Shown here in pieces: positions 8,928-19,300 of a stretch of 64,000 nucleotides of DNA. The position numbers and the translations under genes are program-made. This DNA is from Bacteroidota bacterium. Lineage in GTDB: Bacteria > Bacteroidota > Bacteroidia > B-17B0 > Aurantibacillaceae. A model generated the notes under the pieces. That model had not been told where the DNA came from and made no database searches. It saw only the letters and a program-made list of their open reading frames with translations. The DNA is taken from NCBI GenBank assembly GCA_025362395.1, contig JANYGK010000106.1, positions 1 to 64,000 of the forward strand, written 5' to 3'. Every line of letters begins with the position of its first letter. Position 1 is the first letter of the stretch.

Positions 8928-9938
8928 ATGGCTAAAACAGCTGAAAAAAAGAGTAAATTTTCAAAGGAGCAATACCTTAAATGGTATGAGAGCATGTTAC
9001 TGATGCGCAAGTTTGAAGAAAAAACAGGACAGGTTTACGTACAACAAAAAATAAAAGGTTTTTGCCATTTATATATAGGCCAAGAAGCAATAGTAGCAGG
9101 CACTGTAAGCGCTACTAAAAAAGAAGATAAACACATTACCGCTTACCGTTGCCATGCACATGGTATTGGTTTAGGTCTGCATCCAAAATACATTATGGCC
9201 GAAATGTATGCTAAAATTACAGGTTGCTGTAAAGGAAAAGGCGGCTCAATGCATATTTTTAGCAAGGAACATAACTTTGTTGGCGGCCATGGCATTGTAG
9301 GCGGGCAAATTCCTTTAGGCGCAGGCATAGCTTTTGCGGAAAAATATGCCGGTACCGATAATGTATGTGTCTGCTCTATGGGCGATGGCGCGGTAAGACA
9401 AGGCGCATTGCATGAAACATTTAATATGGCCATGACATGGAAATTGCCGGTTGTTTTTATTGTAGAAAATAATATGTACGCTATGGGAACTTCGGTAGAA
9501 AGAACCAGTAACGTGCACGAGCTTTGGAAATTAGGTTTGGCTTATGATATGCCAAGCAAACCGGTTGACGGCTTAAATGTTGAAGCGGTTCATGAAGCAA
9601 TGGAAGAGGCAGTAGCAAGGGCGCGCAGAGGAGACGGTCCAACGTTTTTAGAAATGAAAACATACAGGTATAAAGGGCATTCAATGAGCGATGCACAAAC
9701 TTACCGTACTAAAGATGAAGTGAAAGAATACCAGGCACAGGACCCGATCGAAAAAGTATTGCAGACATTAATGAGCAATAAATGGATCGATGAAAAAGGG
9801 ATTGAAGAAGTTGAGGCAAGAGTGAAAGCACTGGTTGATGAATCTGTTAAGTTTGCTGAAGAAAGCCCTTACCCGGAGCCTGAAGAATTATATAAAGATG
9901 TTTATGCCGAGCCGAATTATCCATACATTAACGAATAG
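8928..9938 (+). CDS. pdhA: Pyruvate dehydrogenase E1 component, alpha subunit
   Basis: Thiamine-diphosphate-dependent decarboxylase half of the pyruvate dehydrogenase complex, linking glycolysis to acetyl-CoA. The ThDP/Mg binding motif runs from GDGAVRQGALHE to the Asn of VENNMYAMGT. The RYKGHSMSDAQTYR loop, the regulated phosphorylation-loop region in eukaryotic homologues, is also visible. The length (336 residues) is usual for a heterotetrameric E1 alpha. The E2 gene pdhC follows after 85 bp, but the E1 beta gene pdhB is absent here and must be elsewhere. The enzyme could accept other 2-oxo acids; pairing with the PDH-type E2 argues for pyruvate. Confidence 0.95.
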   Translation: MAKTAEKKSKFSKEQYLKWYESMLLMRKFEEKTGQVYVQQKIKGFCHLYIGQEAIVAGTVSATKKEDKHITAYRCHAHGIGLGLHPKYIMAEMYAKITGCCKGKGGSMHIFSKEHNFVGGHGIVGGQIPLGAGIAFAEKYAGTDNVCVCSMGDGAVRQGALHETFNMAMTWKLPVVFIVENNMYAMGTSVERTSNVHELWKLGLAYDMPSKPVDGLNVEAVHEAMEEAVARARRGDGPTFLEMKTYRYKGHSMSDAQTYRTKDEVKEYQAQDPIEKVLQTLMSNKWIDEKGIEEVEARVKALVDESVKFAEESPYPEPEELYKDVYAEPNYPYINE

Positions 9939-10023
9939 ATACAGGCAACATTACAAAAAAATTTAAGAAAAGTGTGGACCGATTTTATTAAACACTTAAA
10001 ACTAAATACTTAAAACTAAACAC

Positions 10024-11730
10024 ATGGCCGAAGTAGTAAGAATGCCGAAATTAAGTGATACCATGACAGAAGGGGTTATTGCAAAATGGCACAAAAAAGT
10101 GGGCGATAAAGTAAAAAGCGGTGAGCTGCTTGCAGATATTGAAACAGATAAAGCCACTATGGAATTTGAATCGTTTCAAGACGGCGTGTTATTACATATT
10201 GGAGTAGAAGAAAAACAATCCGTACCGGTAGATTCTGTGATAGCTATATTAGGTAAAGAAGGCGAAGACATAAGCGAATTGATAGCAGGCGACGGTAAAG
10301 AAAAACCGGAAGATAAAAAAGACGTAGGTAAAAAAGAAGAAAAGAAAGAAGGATCGGATAAAGAATCTAAAGAAAGTGATTCAAAAGAAAAATCCGGCGA
10401 TACAGATAAAAACGATAAAAAAGAAGAGGGAAAAAGTTCTGTCCCTGAAGGAGTAGAGATTGTTCGTATGCCTAAATTAAGCGATACAATGACGGAAGGT
10501 GTGGTGGCGAAATGGCATAAAAAAGTAGGTGATAAAGTTAAGAGCGGGGAACTGCTTGCAGATATTGAAACGGATAAAGCAACCATGGAATTCGAATCTT
10601 TTCAGGATGGTGTTTTAATTCATATTGGGGTTGAAGAAGGGAAAAGTGTTCCTGTTGACAGTATTTTAGCTGTTTTAGGAAAAGGCGGCGAAGACGTAGA
10701 TGCAATTCTTAAATCTGTTGGAACAGGAAAAACGGAAAAGAAAGAAACCAATAGTGATAAAAAAACGGAACCCGTAAAAGAAAAGTCAGAAAGTTCGGAT
10801 AAAAAAGAAGGGCTGGGAAAAACGGAATCAACCGATCAAAAAACTTCCGATAAAAAAACAAATGATGATGCAAGAATAAAAGCATCTCCTTTAGCGAAAG
10901 TGATGGCTAAAGAAAAAGGGATTGATGTATCAAACGTAAGTGGTACAGGCGATAACGGCCGTGTGACTAAAAAAGATATTGAAAGCTTTAATCCTGCGCA
11001 GGAAAAAATAAGCACAGGCAGTTCGGCAAACGTTAGTGCATTAGGGCAAGAAAGTTACACGGACGAAAATGTTTCACAAATGCGTAAAACAATTGCCCGC
11101 CGTTTATTGGAAAGTACCACAAGCGCCCCTGTATTTTATTTAACCATTGAAGTGGATATGGATAATGCTATTGCGGCACGCACTGCTATTAACGGCTTAC
11201 CTGATACAAAAATATCTTTTAACGATTTGGTAATAAAAGCAAGTGCTGTAGCATTACGTAAACACCCTAAAGTAAACAGCAGCTGGAGAGGTGATAAGAT
11301 CCGTGTGAACCATCATATACATGTAGGAGTAGCAATAGCCGTAGAAGATGGCTTACTGGTTCCGGGCATTCGGTTTGCTGACCAATTATCATTGACACAA
11401 ATTTCGGCAACTGTAAAAGATCTAAGTAAACGCGCAAAAGATAAAAAATTGCAACCGGCCGATTGGGAAGGAAATACATTTACGGTTTCTAATTTAGGTA
11501 TGTTTGGTATCAATGAATTTACCTCTATTATTAATACACCGGAGTCGTGTATTCTTTCAGTAGGAGCTATAAACCAAGTTCCGGTTGTGAAAAATAATAT
11601 GGTAGTGCCCGGTAATATTATGAAGCTTACTATGGCTTGCGATCACAGAACAGTAGACGGAGCAACAGGCGCAGCGTTTTTACAAACTTTAAAATTATAT
11701 ATGGAAAACCCGGTTACTATTTTAGCTTAA
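10024..11730 (+). CDS. pdhC: Pyruvate dehydrogenase E2, dihydrolipoamide acetyltransferase
   Basis: Core acyltransferase of the pyruvate dehydrogenase complex. Domains in order: lipoyl domain 1 (residues ~1-80) and lipoyl domain 2 (~140-220), each with the lipoylated Lys in ETDKATMEFES. Long Lys/Glu/Ser-rich flexible linkers separate them. A peripheral subunit-binding domain (~285-325, ASPLAKVMAKEKGIDVSNV) and the catalytic chloramphenicol-acetyltransferase-like domain (~350-568) follow, the latter with the active-site DHRTVDGA. The two lipoyl domains are almost identical in protein sequence, pointing to internal duplication. It is co-oriented with pdhA, 85 bp apart; the spacer is made of short repeated words. 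Confidence 0.97.
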   Translation: MAEVVRMPKLSDTMTEGVIAKWHKKVGDKVKSGELLADIETDKATMEFESFQDGVLLHIGVEEKQSVPVDSVIAILGKEGEDISELIAGDGKEKPEDKKDVGKKEEKKEGSDKESKESDSKEKSGDTDKNDKKEEGKSSVPEGVEIVRMPKLSDTMTEGVVAKWHKKVGDKVKSGELLADIETDKATMEFESFQDGVLIHIGVEEGKSVPVDSILAVLGKGGEDVDAILKSVGTGKTEKKETNSDKKTEPVKEKSESSDKKEGLGKTESTDQKTSDKKTNDDARIKASPLAKVMAKEKGIDVSNVSGTGDNGRVTKKDIESFNPAQEKISTGSSANVSALGQESYTDENVSQMRKTIARRLLESTTSAPVFYLTIEVDMDNAIAARTAINGLPDTKISFNDLVIKASAVALRKHPKVNSSWRGDKIRVNHHIHVGVAIAVEDGLLVPGIRFADQLSLTQISATVKDLSKRAKDKKLQPADWEGNTFTVSNLGMFGINEFTSIINTPESCILSVGAINQVPVVKNNMVVPGNIMKLTMACDHRTVDGATGAAFLQTLKLYMENPVTILA

Positions 11731-11789
11731 CTCGGTTTCAATATATTTAAAGCAATTGTTATTGGGAAATATTTTTCTTAAATTTGATT

Positions 11790-11960
11790 ATGCGATCATC
11801 TAAAGTTAAACTAAAAAGAAATTTAGCAATTTTGGATGAACCAATGTCACAGGTTGAATTCGAATCTTTGATTAAGGAAGCTGAAAAGGGACCTTTTAAA
11901 TCAATGGATAATTTCACTGAAGATATCATAGCGTTGTGGAAAAAGAAATACGCGAAGTAA
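11790..11960 (+). CDS. Small antitoxin-like protein upstream of a ParE/RelE-type toxin
   Basis: A 56-residue ORF rich in charged residues with a Ser/Lys start (MRSSKVKLKRNLAIL) and a C-terminal helix ending IALWKKKYAK. Size, position and the 25-bp overlap with the following toxin reading frame match the antitoxin of a type II toxin-antitoxin pair, where the C-terminal part binds the toxin. No clear DNA-binding fold can be recognised. Because the partner toxin gene carries a frameshift, this antitoxin may be a relic. The function is inferred from context. Confidence 0.55.
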   Translation: MRSSKVKLKRNLAILDEPMSQVEFESLIKEAEKGPFKSMDNFTEDIIALWKKKYAK

Positions 11961-12270
11961 TCCGCTTTAAAGAACTTGATTTTGATTTCGTAGAAATTTT
12001 CAACCGTGGAATTGAGGCTTTTGGAGAAGATTTTGCAAGAATATTTCTGGAGAAAGTTAAACATGAAATCCTTGGACTTTCTTTTCAATATCATTTACAT
12101 GCAAATGCATGCATTTTCAAACTAAAACACAAATTTACAGGAACATTATACCGGGTAAATATTTAATTATGTATTGGGTTAAAGCTTTTAAAATAGAAGT
12201 ACTGAGAGCTTTACACAGCAGCCAAAATCCTGAACACATTAAGGAAATTAAGAAACTAAAAATCAAATAA
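11936..12270 (+). pseudogene. ParE/RelE-family toxin, frameshifted
   Basis: Reading frame 2 from a GTG at 11936 gives the N-terminal half (helix EIFNRGIEAFGEDFARIFLE) as far as about base 12117, where it drifts out of frame. Frame 1 then carries the rest: a TKTQIYRNIIPGKYLIMYWV strand followed by KIEVLRALHSSQNPEHI, the classic end of ParE/RelE toxins. Adding one T to the run of four T at 12114-12117 joins the halves into one 111-residue protein of normal toxin length. So this is either a genuinely inactivated toxin or a single-base sequence error. It overlaps the antitoxin-like gene by 25 bp. The crotonase gene follows after 8 bp. Confidence 0.75.
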
Positions 12271-12278
12271 AATTAATT

Positions 12279-13037
12279 ATGGAAGGAACCATCACATCAA
12301 CGATTTCAAACGGAATAGGGACCATCACCTTTTTTCACCCTCAAAGTAATTCGATGCCCGGTATGCAATTACGTAACCTGGCAGCGGAGATTGAAAAATT
12401 AGGAAATGATGCAAACGTTAAAGTTATTGTGTTACAAAGCGAAGGCGAAAAAACGTTTTGTGCAGGTGCGAGCTTTGATGAGTTAATTTCTATAAAAGAT
12501 ATTGATACCGGCATAAAATTCTTTTCAGGGTTTGCATTGGTTATTAACGCTATGCGTAAAGCGCCGAAGTTTGTGATTGTACGCGTACAAGGTAAAGCCG
12601 TTGGCGGTGGAGTAGGCATTGCGGCAAGCGCAGATTATACGTTTGCGACGGAAGCTGCATCCGTTAAACTAAGCGAGCTGGCAGTAGGCATAGGTCCGTT
12701 TGTGGTTGGCCCTGCTGTAGAACGTAAGGTTGGAACAGCTGCTTTTTGTGAGCTAACCATTAATGCTACAGAATGGCAAACTGCTGAGTGGGCGAGGCAA
12801 AAAGGTTTATATGCGCATGTATACCATACGGCAACCGAAATGGACATTAACATTCATATATTGGCTGAAAAGCTTGCTTCCAGTAACCCGGAAGCCATGA
12901 GTATGCTTAAAAAAGTAATGTGGGAAGGAACCGAAAATTGGGACACTTTATTAATTGAGCGCGCCGGAATGAGCGGCAAATTAGTGCTGTCAGAATTTAC
13001 AGTTAATGCCATTAATAAGTTTAAGCAAAAGGCTTAA
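12279..13037 (+). CDS. Enoyl-CoA hydratase/isomerase (crotonase) family protein
   Basis: A 252-residue crotonase-fold enzyme acting on acyl-CoA thioesters. The oxyanion-hole segments are seen: EKTFCAGASFDEL (first backbone NH region) and VQGKAVGGGVGIAASADY (second). At the usual catalytic acid positions, the region SVKLSELAVGIGPFVVGPAV lacks an obvious hydratase Glu pair, so isomerase or another crotonase activity is possible. The substrate is unknown. Gene context (toxin relic before, hydrolase relic after) gives no pathway hint. Confidence 0.85.
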   Translation: MEGTITSTISNGIGTITFFHPQSNSMPGMQLRNLAAEIEKLGNDANVKVIVLQSEGEKTFCAGASFDELISIKDIDTGIKFFSGFALVINAMRKAPKFVIVRVQGKAVGGGVGIAASADYTFATEAASVKLSELAVGIGPFVVGPAVERKVGTAAFCELTINATEWQTAEWARQKGLYAHVYHTATEMDINIHILAEKLASSNPEAMSMLKKVMWEGTENWDTLLIERAGMSGKLVLSEFTVNAINKFKQKA

Positions 13038-13050
13038 AGGTATAACGTTT

Positions 13051-13078
13051 TACGTCATGCCGAACTTGATTCAGCATT
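13051..13078 (+). repeat. Dispersed intergenic repeat, family R2 (half copy)
   Basis: The stretch GTCATGCCGAACTTGATTC followed by AGCATTTTA shares its wording with the longer copies near 37020 and 37320. It is a decayed single arm here, between the crotonase and hydrolase genes. Confidence 0.5.
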
Positions 13079-13135
13079 TTAGTTTTAAAGTAATTTACCG
13101 CTATTTAATTAGTATAGTGTATTTAATATATATAA

Positions 13136-13821
13136 ATGAAACACATTATCCTACTTCACGGTGCCATTGGTACGGCTTGTCAGCTACAGCCTTTATCAGC
13201 TGCCCTTTCTAAATACAACTTTAAAACACATACCTTAAATTTTTCCGGACACGGTAAAGCTTCCTTTCAAACTGATTTTGGAATTGAACAATTTGCAGCC
13301 GAATTAGAAGTATTTATTGAGACAAATAATTTAATTCAACCCGCTGTATTCGGGTACAGTATGGGCGGTTATGTTGCTTTACATTTAGCATATACAAAAC
13401 CCGGCTTACTAGGTACTATTATTACACTCGGAACTAAGTTTGATGGTCGCCCGAAATTGCTCAAAAGGAAATAAAAATGTTAGATGCAAAAACCATCCTT
13501 GAAAAAGTGCCAAAATTTGCTGAAGCTCTCAAAGTAAGGCATGGAGCGGAATGGGAGGCATTGCTTCAAAAAACAGTAACTATGATGTTAAGCTTGGGAA
13601 CAAATAACAGTTTAAATTTTGAAAACCTTTCTTCTATCGGAAATAAAGCATTGATCGGTTTAGCAGATAATGATACTATGGTTTCATTAAATGAAACAGT
13701 AGCTGCATTCAAAAATTTAAAGCATGGTAATATGTATATGCTGCCCGGTTCCAAACACCCTATAGAAACAGCTAATGTAGCAGTACTCTCATATATATTA
13801 AGAAACTTTGCTATTCAATAG
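13136..13821 (+). pseudogene. Alpha/beta hydrolase, split by a frameshift
   Basis: The first part (13136-13474) has the N-terminal strand HIILLHGAIGT and the nucleophile elbow GYSMGGYVALH. The second part (13477-13821) holds the cap and the C-terminal region with the acid (GLADNDTMV) and the catalytic His (GSKHPIE). The break is a one-base loss: inserting a T after base 13444 changes the local reading to FDWSPEIAQKEIKMLDAK and joins both parts into one 228-residue hydrolase. Both parts are therefore one gene that is disrupted, or the sequence has a single-base error. The substrate is unknown. Confidence 0.8.
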
Positions 13822-13831
13822 CATACGCTGA

Positions 13832-14749
13832 TTATTCTTTGATCATCTTATAAGTTTTTTGCTTACGATCATCGTAAACTTTTAAATAATATATTCCGGT
13901 TGTCAAAAAACTTACATCAATATTCTGTGTTGAAATCGGATCATTTAATTGATGTACAATTTCCCCTAAATAATTAATAATTACTATTTTATAAGATTTA
14001 AATTTAGTCTGTTTTAATGTTAAGTTCAGTTTATTTGAAACAGGGTTAGGAAAAAAACTAATTTCATCATCTCCAATTTCATTTTCCTTTACAGAAGTAG
14101 ATGATGGCAAATAATCACAGGCGAAGCTTACATTTTTATAATTACTTATTTGATTATCGCTGTAACAGCGTAAAGGGCCACCGGCCCAATTATCATGGGA
14201 GCTGCTGCAAACATCAAACGATAGATAGAAATTTTGCTTAAGGCCAAATCGTTCATAAATTGTATCCAGTATCGGAGAGCCGTTTGAAATAGTTACTTTA
14301 AGCCACTTTAAATTTACGCCTTGTATTACACGGTGTCCGGTATCGGCAACAGTAAGTTTACTTTTAACGCATGACAAACCTATTACGTTATTGTCAGGCA
14401 AAAGCCATTTATCACCGGGCACGGCGTCGAAGTTATATAATGTGTCAAATGTAGAAGTATTGTCTATTGCTAAATAAACAATATTGTTTGAAATATAAGT
14501 ATAATAACATGCAGATGTACTTGAATAAACCGGCATGTTGGAAGAATTCAAGGTTCCGTACAAACAATCGAGTTGCTGACAAGTATAACTGTTAACCGTT
14601 ACAGTGCCCGCATAAGTTATTTTTAAATATGTGGGTTGGCTTTGGGAAATTTTAGTATAATACCACTCGGCACCCTGATGGCACCAGGATTGCGCACGGA
14701 TTGCACAAATGCTTGAAAATAAAAAACTGATGAATAAGAATTTTTTCAT
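13832..14749 (-). CDS. Secreted protein with type IX (type A) C-terminal sorting domain
   Basis: A 305-residue exported protein of unknown function. The N-terminal signal peptide (~1-19) leads into a Cys-containing beta-rich region that resembles nothing specific. The last ~80 residues are a typical Por secretion C-terminal domain (ISFFPNPVSNKLNLTLKQ, then FLTTGIYYLKV), which directs export and surface attachment through the type IX system. It is the last of three consecutive cargo genes on this strand; its start lies 4 bp after the stop of the preceding one. Confidence 0.85.
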   Translation of the reverse strand: MKKFLFISFLFSSICAIRAQSWCHQGAEWYYTKISQSQPTYLKITYAGTVTVNSYTCQQLDCLYGTLNSSNMPVYSSTSACYYTYISNNIVYLAIDNTSTFDTLYNFDAVPGDKWLLPDNNVIGLSCVKSKLTVADTGHRVIQGVNLKWLKVTISNGSPILDTIYERFGLKQNFYLSFDVCSSSHDNWAGGPLRCYSDNQISNYKNVSFACDYLPSSTSVKENEIGDDEISFFPNPVSNKLNLTLKQTKFKSYKIVIINYLGEIVHQLNDPISTQNIDVSFLTTGIYYLKVYDDRKQKTYKMIKE

Positions 14750-14753
14750 GGTA

Positions 14754-16298
14754 TTATCTATAATTCATAATGAGTTTGTTATTGTAAATTTTTCTCTCAT
14801 TTCTATAAGTGCTAAATACATAAACACCTGCAGCTAAAAAAGAAAGGTCGAAATCTGTTTGAGTCTGTGATATCGTTATGCCGTAAACCTGTTTTCCCAT
14901 CATATCATTAATGACGATTTTTACATTCGCATTATCTCTTAAAATTGCATACGGTAAATGAAAATTTAGTTTTCCATTGCTTGGGTTAGGAAAAATCTCA
15001 AAATCGGAAGATGCAGCGTCTAAAGGCTCATTATTTTGAAATCTATGGCAATAATTTGTTGTGCTATCGCAGCCTGTGCTGTCTATTTTTGTGATATTAA
15101 AAGGCCTAGGGTTGGTTGCCATAAATAAATCGCTGGCAATTAAATAAGAACCATCACGTGTTACATTCAGGCTTCTTGCCCGTTTGCTGTTCTTTGGGTC
15201 TTCTCCCTTGCTGTAAAAGTTATGCCATATTGTATTTCCGTTTTTATCTAATTTTATTAACCTCAACATGCCTTTCTCAATGGCACCCTTGTTAGACATA
15301 GTATCTAACATTCCTGACAATATTAAATTTCCATTACCAAGTTCATTTATAGTATTGAAACTATTATATAATGAAAGTGTATCAAATTGCCTTTCCCAAA
15401 TTGGAATGGTCAGATCATTAATACTAAACTTTAATGCATAGCTTCTGGTTCGGTCAAAGCCTCCAAGTGTGCTGCACTGATTTATCATACCGGCAGCTAC
15501 AAAATTACCATCGTTGGTTTGTACTAAATCACTAAATATACCCCCACATAATTTTTCAACTGAATATCTTTGAAGCTCATTACCCAAGCTGTCACACACA
15601 AAAATGGTGGGATAGTAACTATAAACCCCTGTATTACCCAAAGCTTGGTATCCGGTAATAATGATTTTTTTACTAAGACTATCCTGCAATATACTTCTTC
15701 CGTCTTGAATGTTCGGGGCCAATTTGTTTAGTTTTTTGCGCCAAAGTTCATTACCGATAGCGTCTGTTTTAATAATCACAACCGATACATCTCCGGATGC
15801 CTGATTTTGTAAAAGCCCGCTCAATAAAAAACCATTATCAGTGCTTTTGGTCACATCATCTATAAACAAACTAGCCGAAGGTTCACGGAATTGGTGTTGC
15901 CATAAAGTGTCGCCGGTAAAATTAAACTTTATTAAGACTGATAGAAATATGTTGCTATCACGCACACCTGAATAAAAATAAAACGCATTGTTATATCGAA
16001 TTAAAGAACGTGTACATAAAGCATTATCTAAGTACTCGAATTGAGCGCTGCCATAGTTCTTTTGCCAAATTTGATTACCAAGACTATCTGCTCCTACTAT
16101 ACTCAATCTATTAGAGCCTGTATTAAAATCATAAGTTAAACCGCCCATAATAATATTACCGCCTTGCGCTTCAAGTACATCGGTACATTGAGATACATAG
16201 GAGTCCGTCAAAAAATAATTTTTGCTAAAACCGCCCTGCGCTCCGCAAGACAGGGCGCAGGAAAGTAAAAGAACAACTATATAATTTTTTTTTCCCAA
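14754..16298 (-). CDS. Secreted beta-propeller-like protein with type IX sorting domain
   Basis: A 514-residue exported protein. After a signal peptide (VVLLLSCALSCGAQ), repeated blocks of the kind DSLGNQIWQKNYG, DAIGNELWRKKLN and DKNGNTIWHNFYS recur about every 50-60 residues, as in T9SS proteins that fold as a beta propeller. The C terminus (FEIFPNPSNGKLNF, LSFLAAGVYVF) is a type A sorting domain. No ATG is available: the only sensible start is a TTG directly before a nine-A run, so the exact start is uncertain. It sits 4 bp from the downstream cargo gene, likely one transcript. Confidence 0.8.
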   Translation of the reverse strand: MGKKNYIVVLLLSCALSCGAQGGFSKNYFLTDSYVSQCTDVLEAQGGNIIMGGLTYDFNTGSNRLSIVGADSLGNQIWQKNYGSAQFEYLDNALCTRSLIRYNNAFYFYSGVRDSNIFLSVLIKFNFTGDTLWQHQFREPSASLFIDDVTKSTDNGFLLSGLLQNQASGDVSVVIIKTDAIGNELWRKKLNKLAPNIQDGRSILQDSLSKKIIITGYQALGNTGVYSYYPTIFVCDSLGNELQRYSVEKLCGGIFSDLVQTNDGNFVAAGMINQCSTLGGFDRTRSYALKFSINDLTIPIWERQFDTLSLYNSFNTINELGNGNLILSGMLDTMSNKGAIEKGMLRLIKLDKNGNTIWHNFYSKGEDPKNSKRARSLNVTRDGSYLIASDLFMATNPRPFNITKIDSTGCDSTTNYCHRFQNNEPLDAASSDFEIFPNPSNGKLNFHLPYAILRDNANVKIVINDMMGKQVYGITISQTQTDFDLSFLAAGVYVFSTYRNERKIYNNKLIMNYR

Positions 16299-16370
16299 GC
16301 TACATAAATATACAAAATAATAATCAGTTTCGAAATACCCTTTTAGGGATATCTTACTTACCTTCTTACC

Positions 16371-19300
16371 TTAGTTTAATTTAACCACTTTGTTACGATA
16401 AATTATTTGATCTTTTTTAGATGCACTAAGCAAATAAACACCATTTATTAAATGAGATAAGTCAAGCTCGGCTTGTTGTTTGTTTTTTATAGTTGAACTA
16501 TGGACAAGTCGACCGGTAATGTCAGTAATGTTTATATTTATTTCTTGATCATTTTCCGGTGTTTCATCGGGCATATCTATCAATATACTTAAGCCACCAA
16601 GTGTTGGATTAGGAAAAAGATTAAAATTAGCATTAGTTGCTATGCCATTGTTATTAATACCATCTTCATTTTCTTCTCCCATACGCTTACCATCTTTTAA
16701 AGGGCGGAGGTACGGTATTTCATAGTTAATATTTTTAATTTGTTTTAAAAGTGCTTTTGCTCCAGCATAGCCAAAGTTGGATGAATCGGCAGCATAATCC
16801 ATAAAAAAGTTTGCCATTACTGTATTGGTGAGTATGCTATTTGGACCATCATGAGAGGTGTAAAGCAATATCAAATTTGTAAAATAATTAGATACTTTGG
16901 GCAGACTACCTGCAATCGATGAAGCAACTGATGCAGCCTGTCCAAAAGCGCCTTTATTAAAGTAAGCATAAAATAAAAGCAGATCAGCGTTTTGCCATTT
17001 GGCCAAATTGGTCGTTAAACCTGCAATTATGCTGTCTTTGCTACTAAGTAAGGTATCATTTAAAAAATAATTCATTTTTTGTCCAGCCAAATTCTTTAGA
17101 TTAAAATCGGCTAGGTTAACTCGCGCCTCTAAAGTGGCACGCGTACTTATCCCTGGCAAAGCTTGTTGACCGTTTAAATATTGCATGGCGGTGGCCGATA
17201 GATTTTTATTTACAATTACTTGCCAAACGTCGACGCTAACGGGCTTATTTTTATCGTATATGCTTTTTAAATTTGAGTTACTAGTAGCAGATCTTTTAAA
17301 ATAGGCTTTTAAAACTGTGTCGCTTAGATAGGGACTTTTAACCGAAACCTCATTGTAAATAACATCCTCCCCTAATCTACTGTTAACCGTATTCAATAAT
17401 CCCGACGTATTGCCGCCATCTAAGGTAGCGGTATAAATTGCCTGTAAGCTAGCGTTTTCATTTACAGCAGTGTTTATAAGAGGGTTAATATACGATAGGA
17501 AACAGGGCATCGGGCAAACAGGTGGTATACCGGAAGGACATTGGCCATTATCAAATGGAAAAGATGAACTGATGATATTAACCACCACATCACTTTTTAC
17601 GGGTTGCGGTGTAGGCTTTGCATTGGCATCAGTATTAGAGCCATGAATATAGGGTTTCATACTTGTACCCTGTATATACCACTGCACTTCGCCGTAGGAA
17701 GTGGTAGCAGGCGCGGCATAACGGTTACGAACTAAAGTTTCAGGACCGGTATACACAAAGCCTTGTCTATACATTGCTGTTGGTGATGTCCCTAACAAGG
17801 TAATATCGTAAGCATTGGGCTGTAATGAAAAATCATTGCAGTTCATTTTTAACCCGTCTGTTATATTGGAAATGCCGCTGTTATCATACATTGCGCCAAT
17901 GGCAAGTGCAAAGTTGGAGAAGGAATTGCGGTAAATGGAATGTGCACCGCTTTGGCTGTTATTTATATATAGGCCAACATCGCCACCATTTATCAGCGCT
18001 GAATTTTGTTCAAATGAATTATTCTTAATATTATAATACTTGCAATTATCCAGATATAATCCAACACCGTTGCCATAGCTGGCTGTAGTTACTGTGTTTT
18101 GTTCAAAAACAGGTGTGAGCATATTATATAAATAAACAGAATTATTGATATTATCTTTTATGATTGTATTTCTAATTACCGCAATTTTTAAAGGGTTTAC
18201 AGAACCAGCGCTTATTCCATTGTCAAATCCTTCTACCCTGCTTGCGTTAGGACTAAACCCTTCAATTGTAAAATGCGAGTCGAGGCTGGATATTGCGGAT
18301 CCCCTACTTCCATTAGCTAAACTTGATGTATTTTCAAAGATGCAACTATTAAAACGGATGCCGTTAGCAACAAAAAGATGTGCTCTAGTCCATGGAGTGG
18401 CATTCATACCCAGTGGAGCATCAACTTTAAAGCTGCAATAGGAAAAATTGCTCTTATCATTGCCCATCGCACTGGTGTAAGGAAAAAACTCTGCGTCTAT
18501 TTGATTATTAAGAAAGCTGGAGCTGAATCCGAAAATTATTCCTCCTGTAGAGGCAAAATCGCAAAATCCATTGGCAGTCGTTGTGTAATTACATACCCCT
18601 ACTAAGGCGTTGCTTATGGCACTTCCATTTGTAACAGTCAAATATCCCTGATGTGCGGCGTAAATCCCTACCATATTTTGATCTTGAGTATTATCCCCTT
18701 CTACCTCAATTCCTTTCCACAACCGTCCGTAAATATTTGTTACAGTTCCTCCGGTAATATTTAAACGCGCGCCTTTTTCAACTATTATTTTGCCATTTTC
18801 CTGCATAGCAACCGTACATTTAATAGTAAGTGTATTACCCGGTTTCACAATAATATTTCCCTTCATATAGCGGTCGGATACCCATGTTTGAGTGGCAGTT
18901 ATAATTACATTATCGTTAGAGTGAGCAGTACGTACATAGTGCTGACTAGCCGGAGTCAGGGTATTAAATAAAAATGTATTCCTTATATTATAATGGCAAA
19001 GATCAAGTTGCCTGGGACTTAAGTATCTGTTGCATCCAAATTTAACTTGAGCCATCATGTTGTTGGTTGTAGTTGAATCTAACAATGGATCACAAACTCC
19101 GCCTGCCACTGCCTCTGGAATAGGATCGATATCACTCATACACGAACAGTTTTCTACGGTATGGCACAACCCTAAGCAATGGCCAAGTTCATGTGCTAAA
19201 GTCTGAGGATAATACCACCAATTATATACAGGACCACCTTCAAAATCATCAAACTTTACTGCTTTTCCTGGAATTCCATTCGCTTCGCCATATCCATGCC

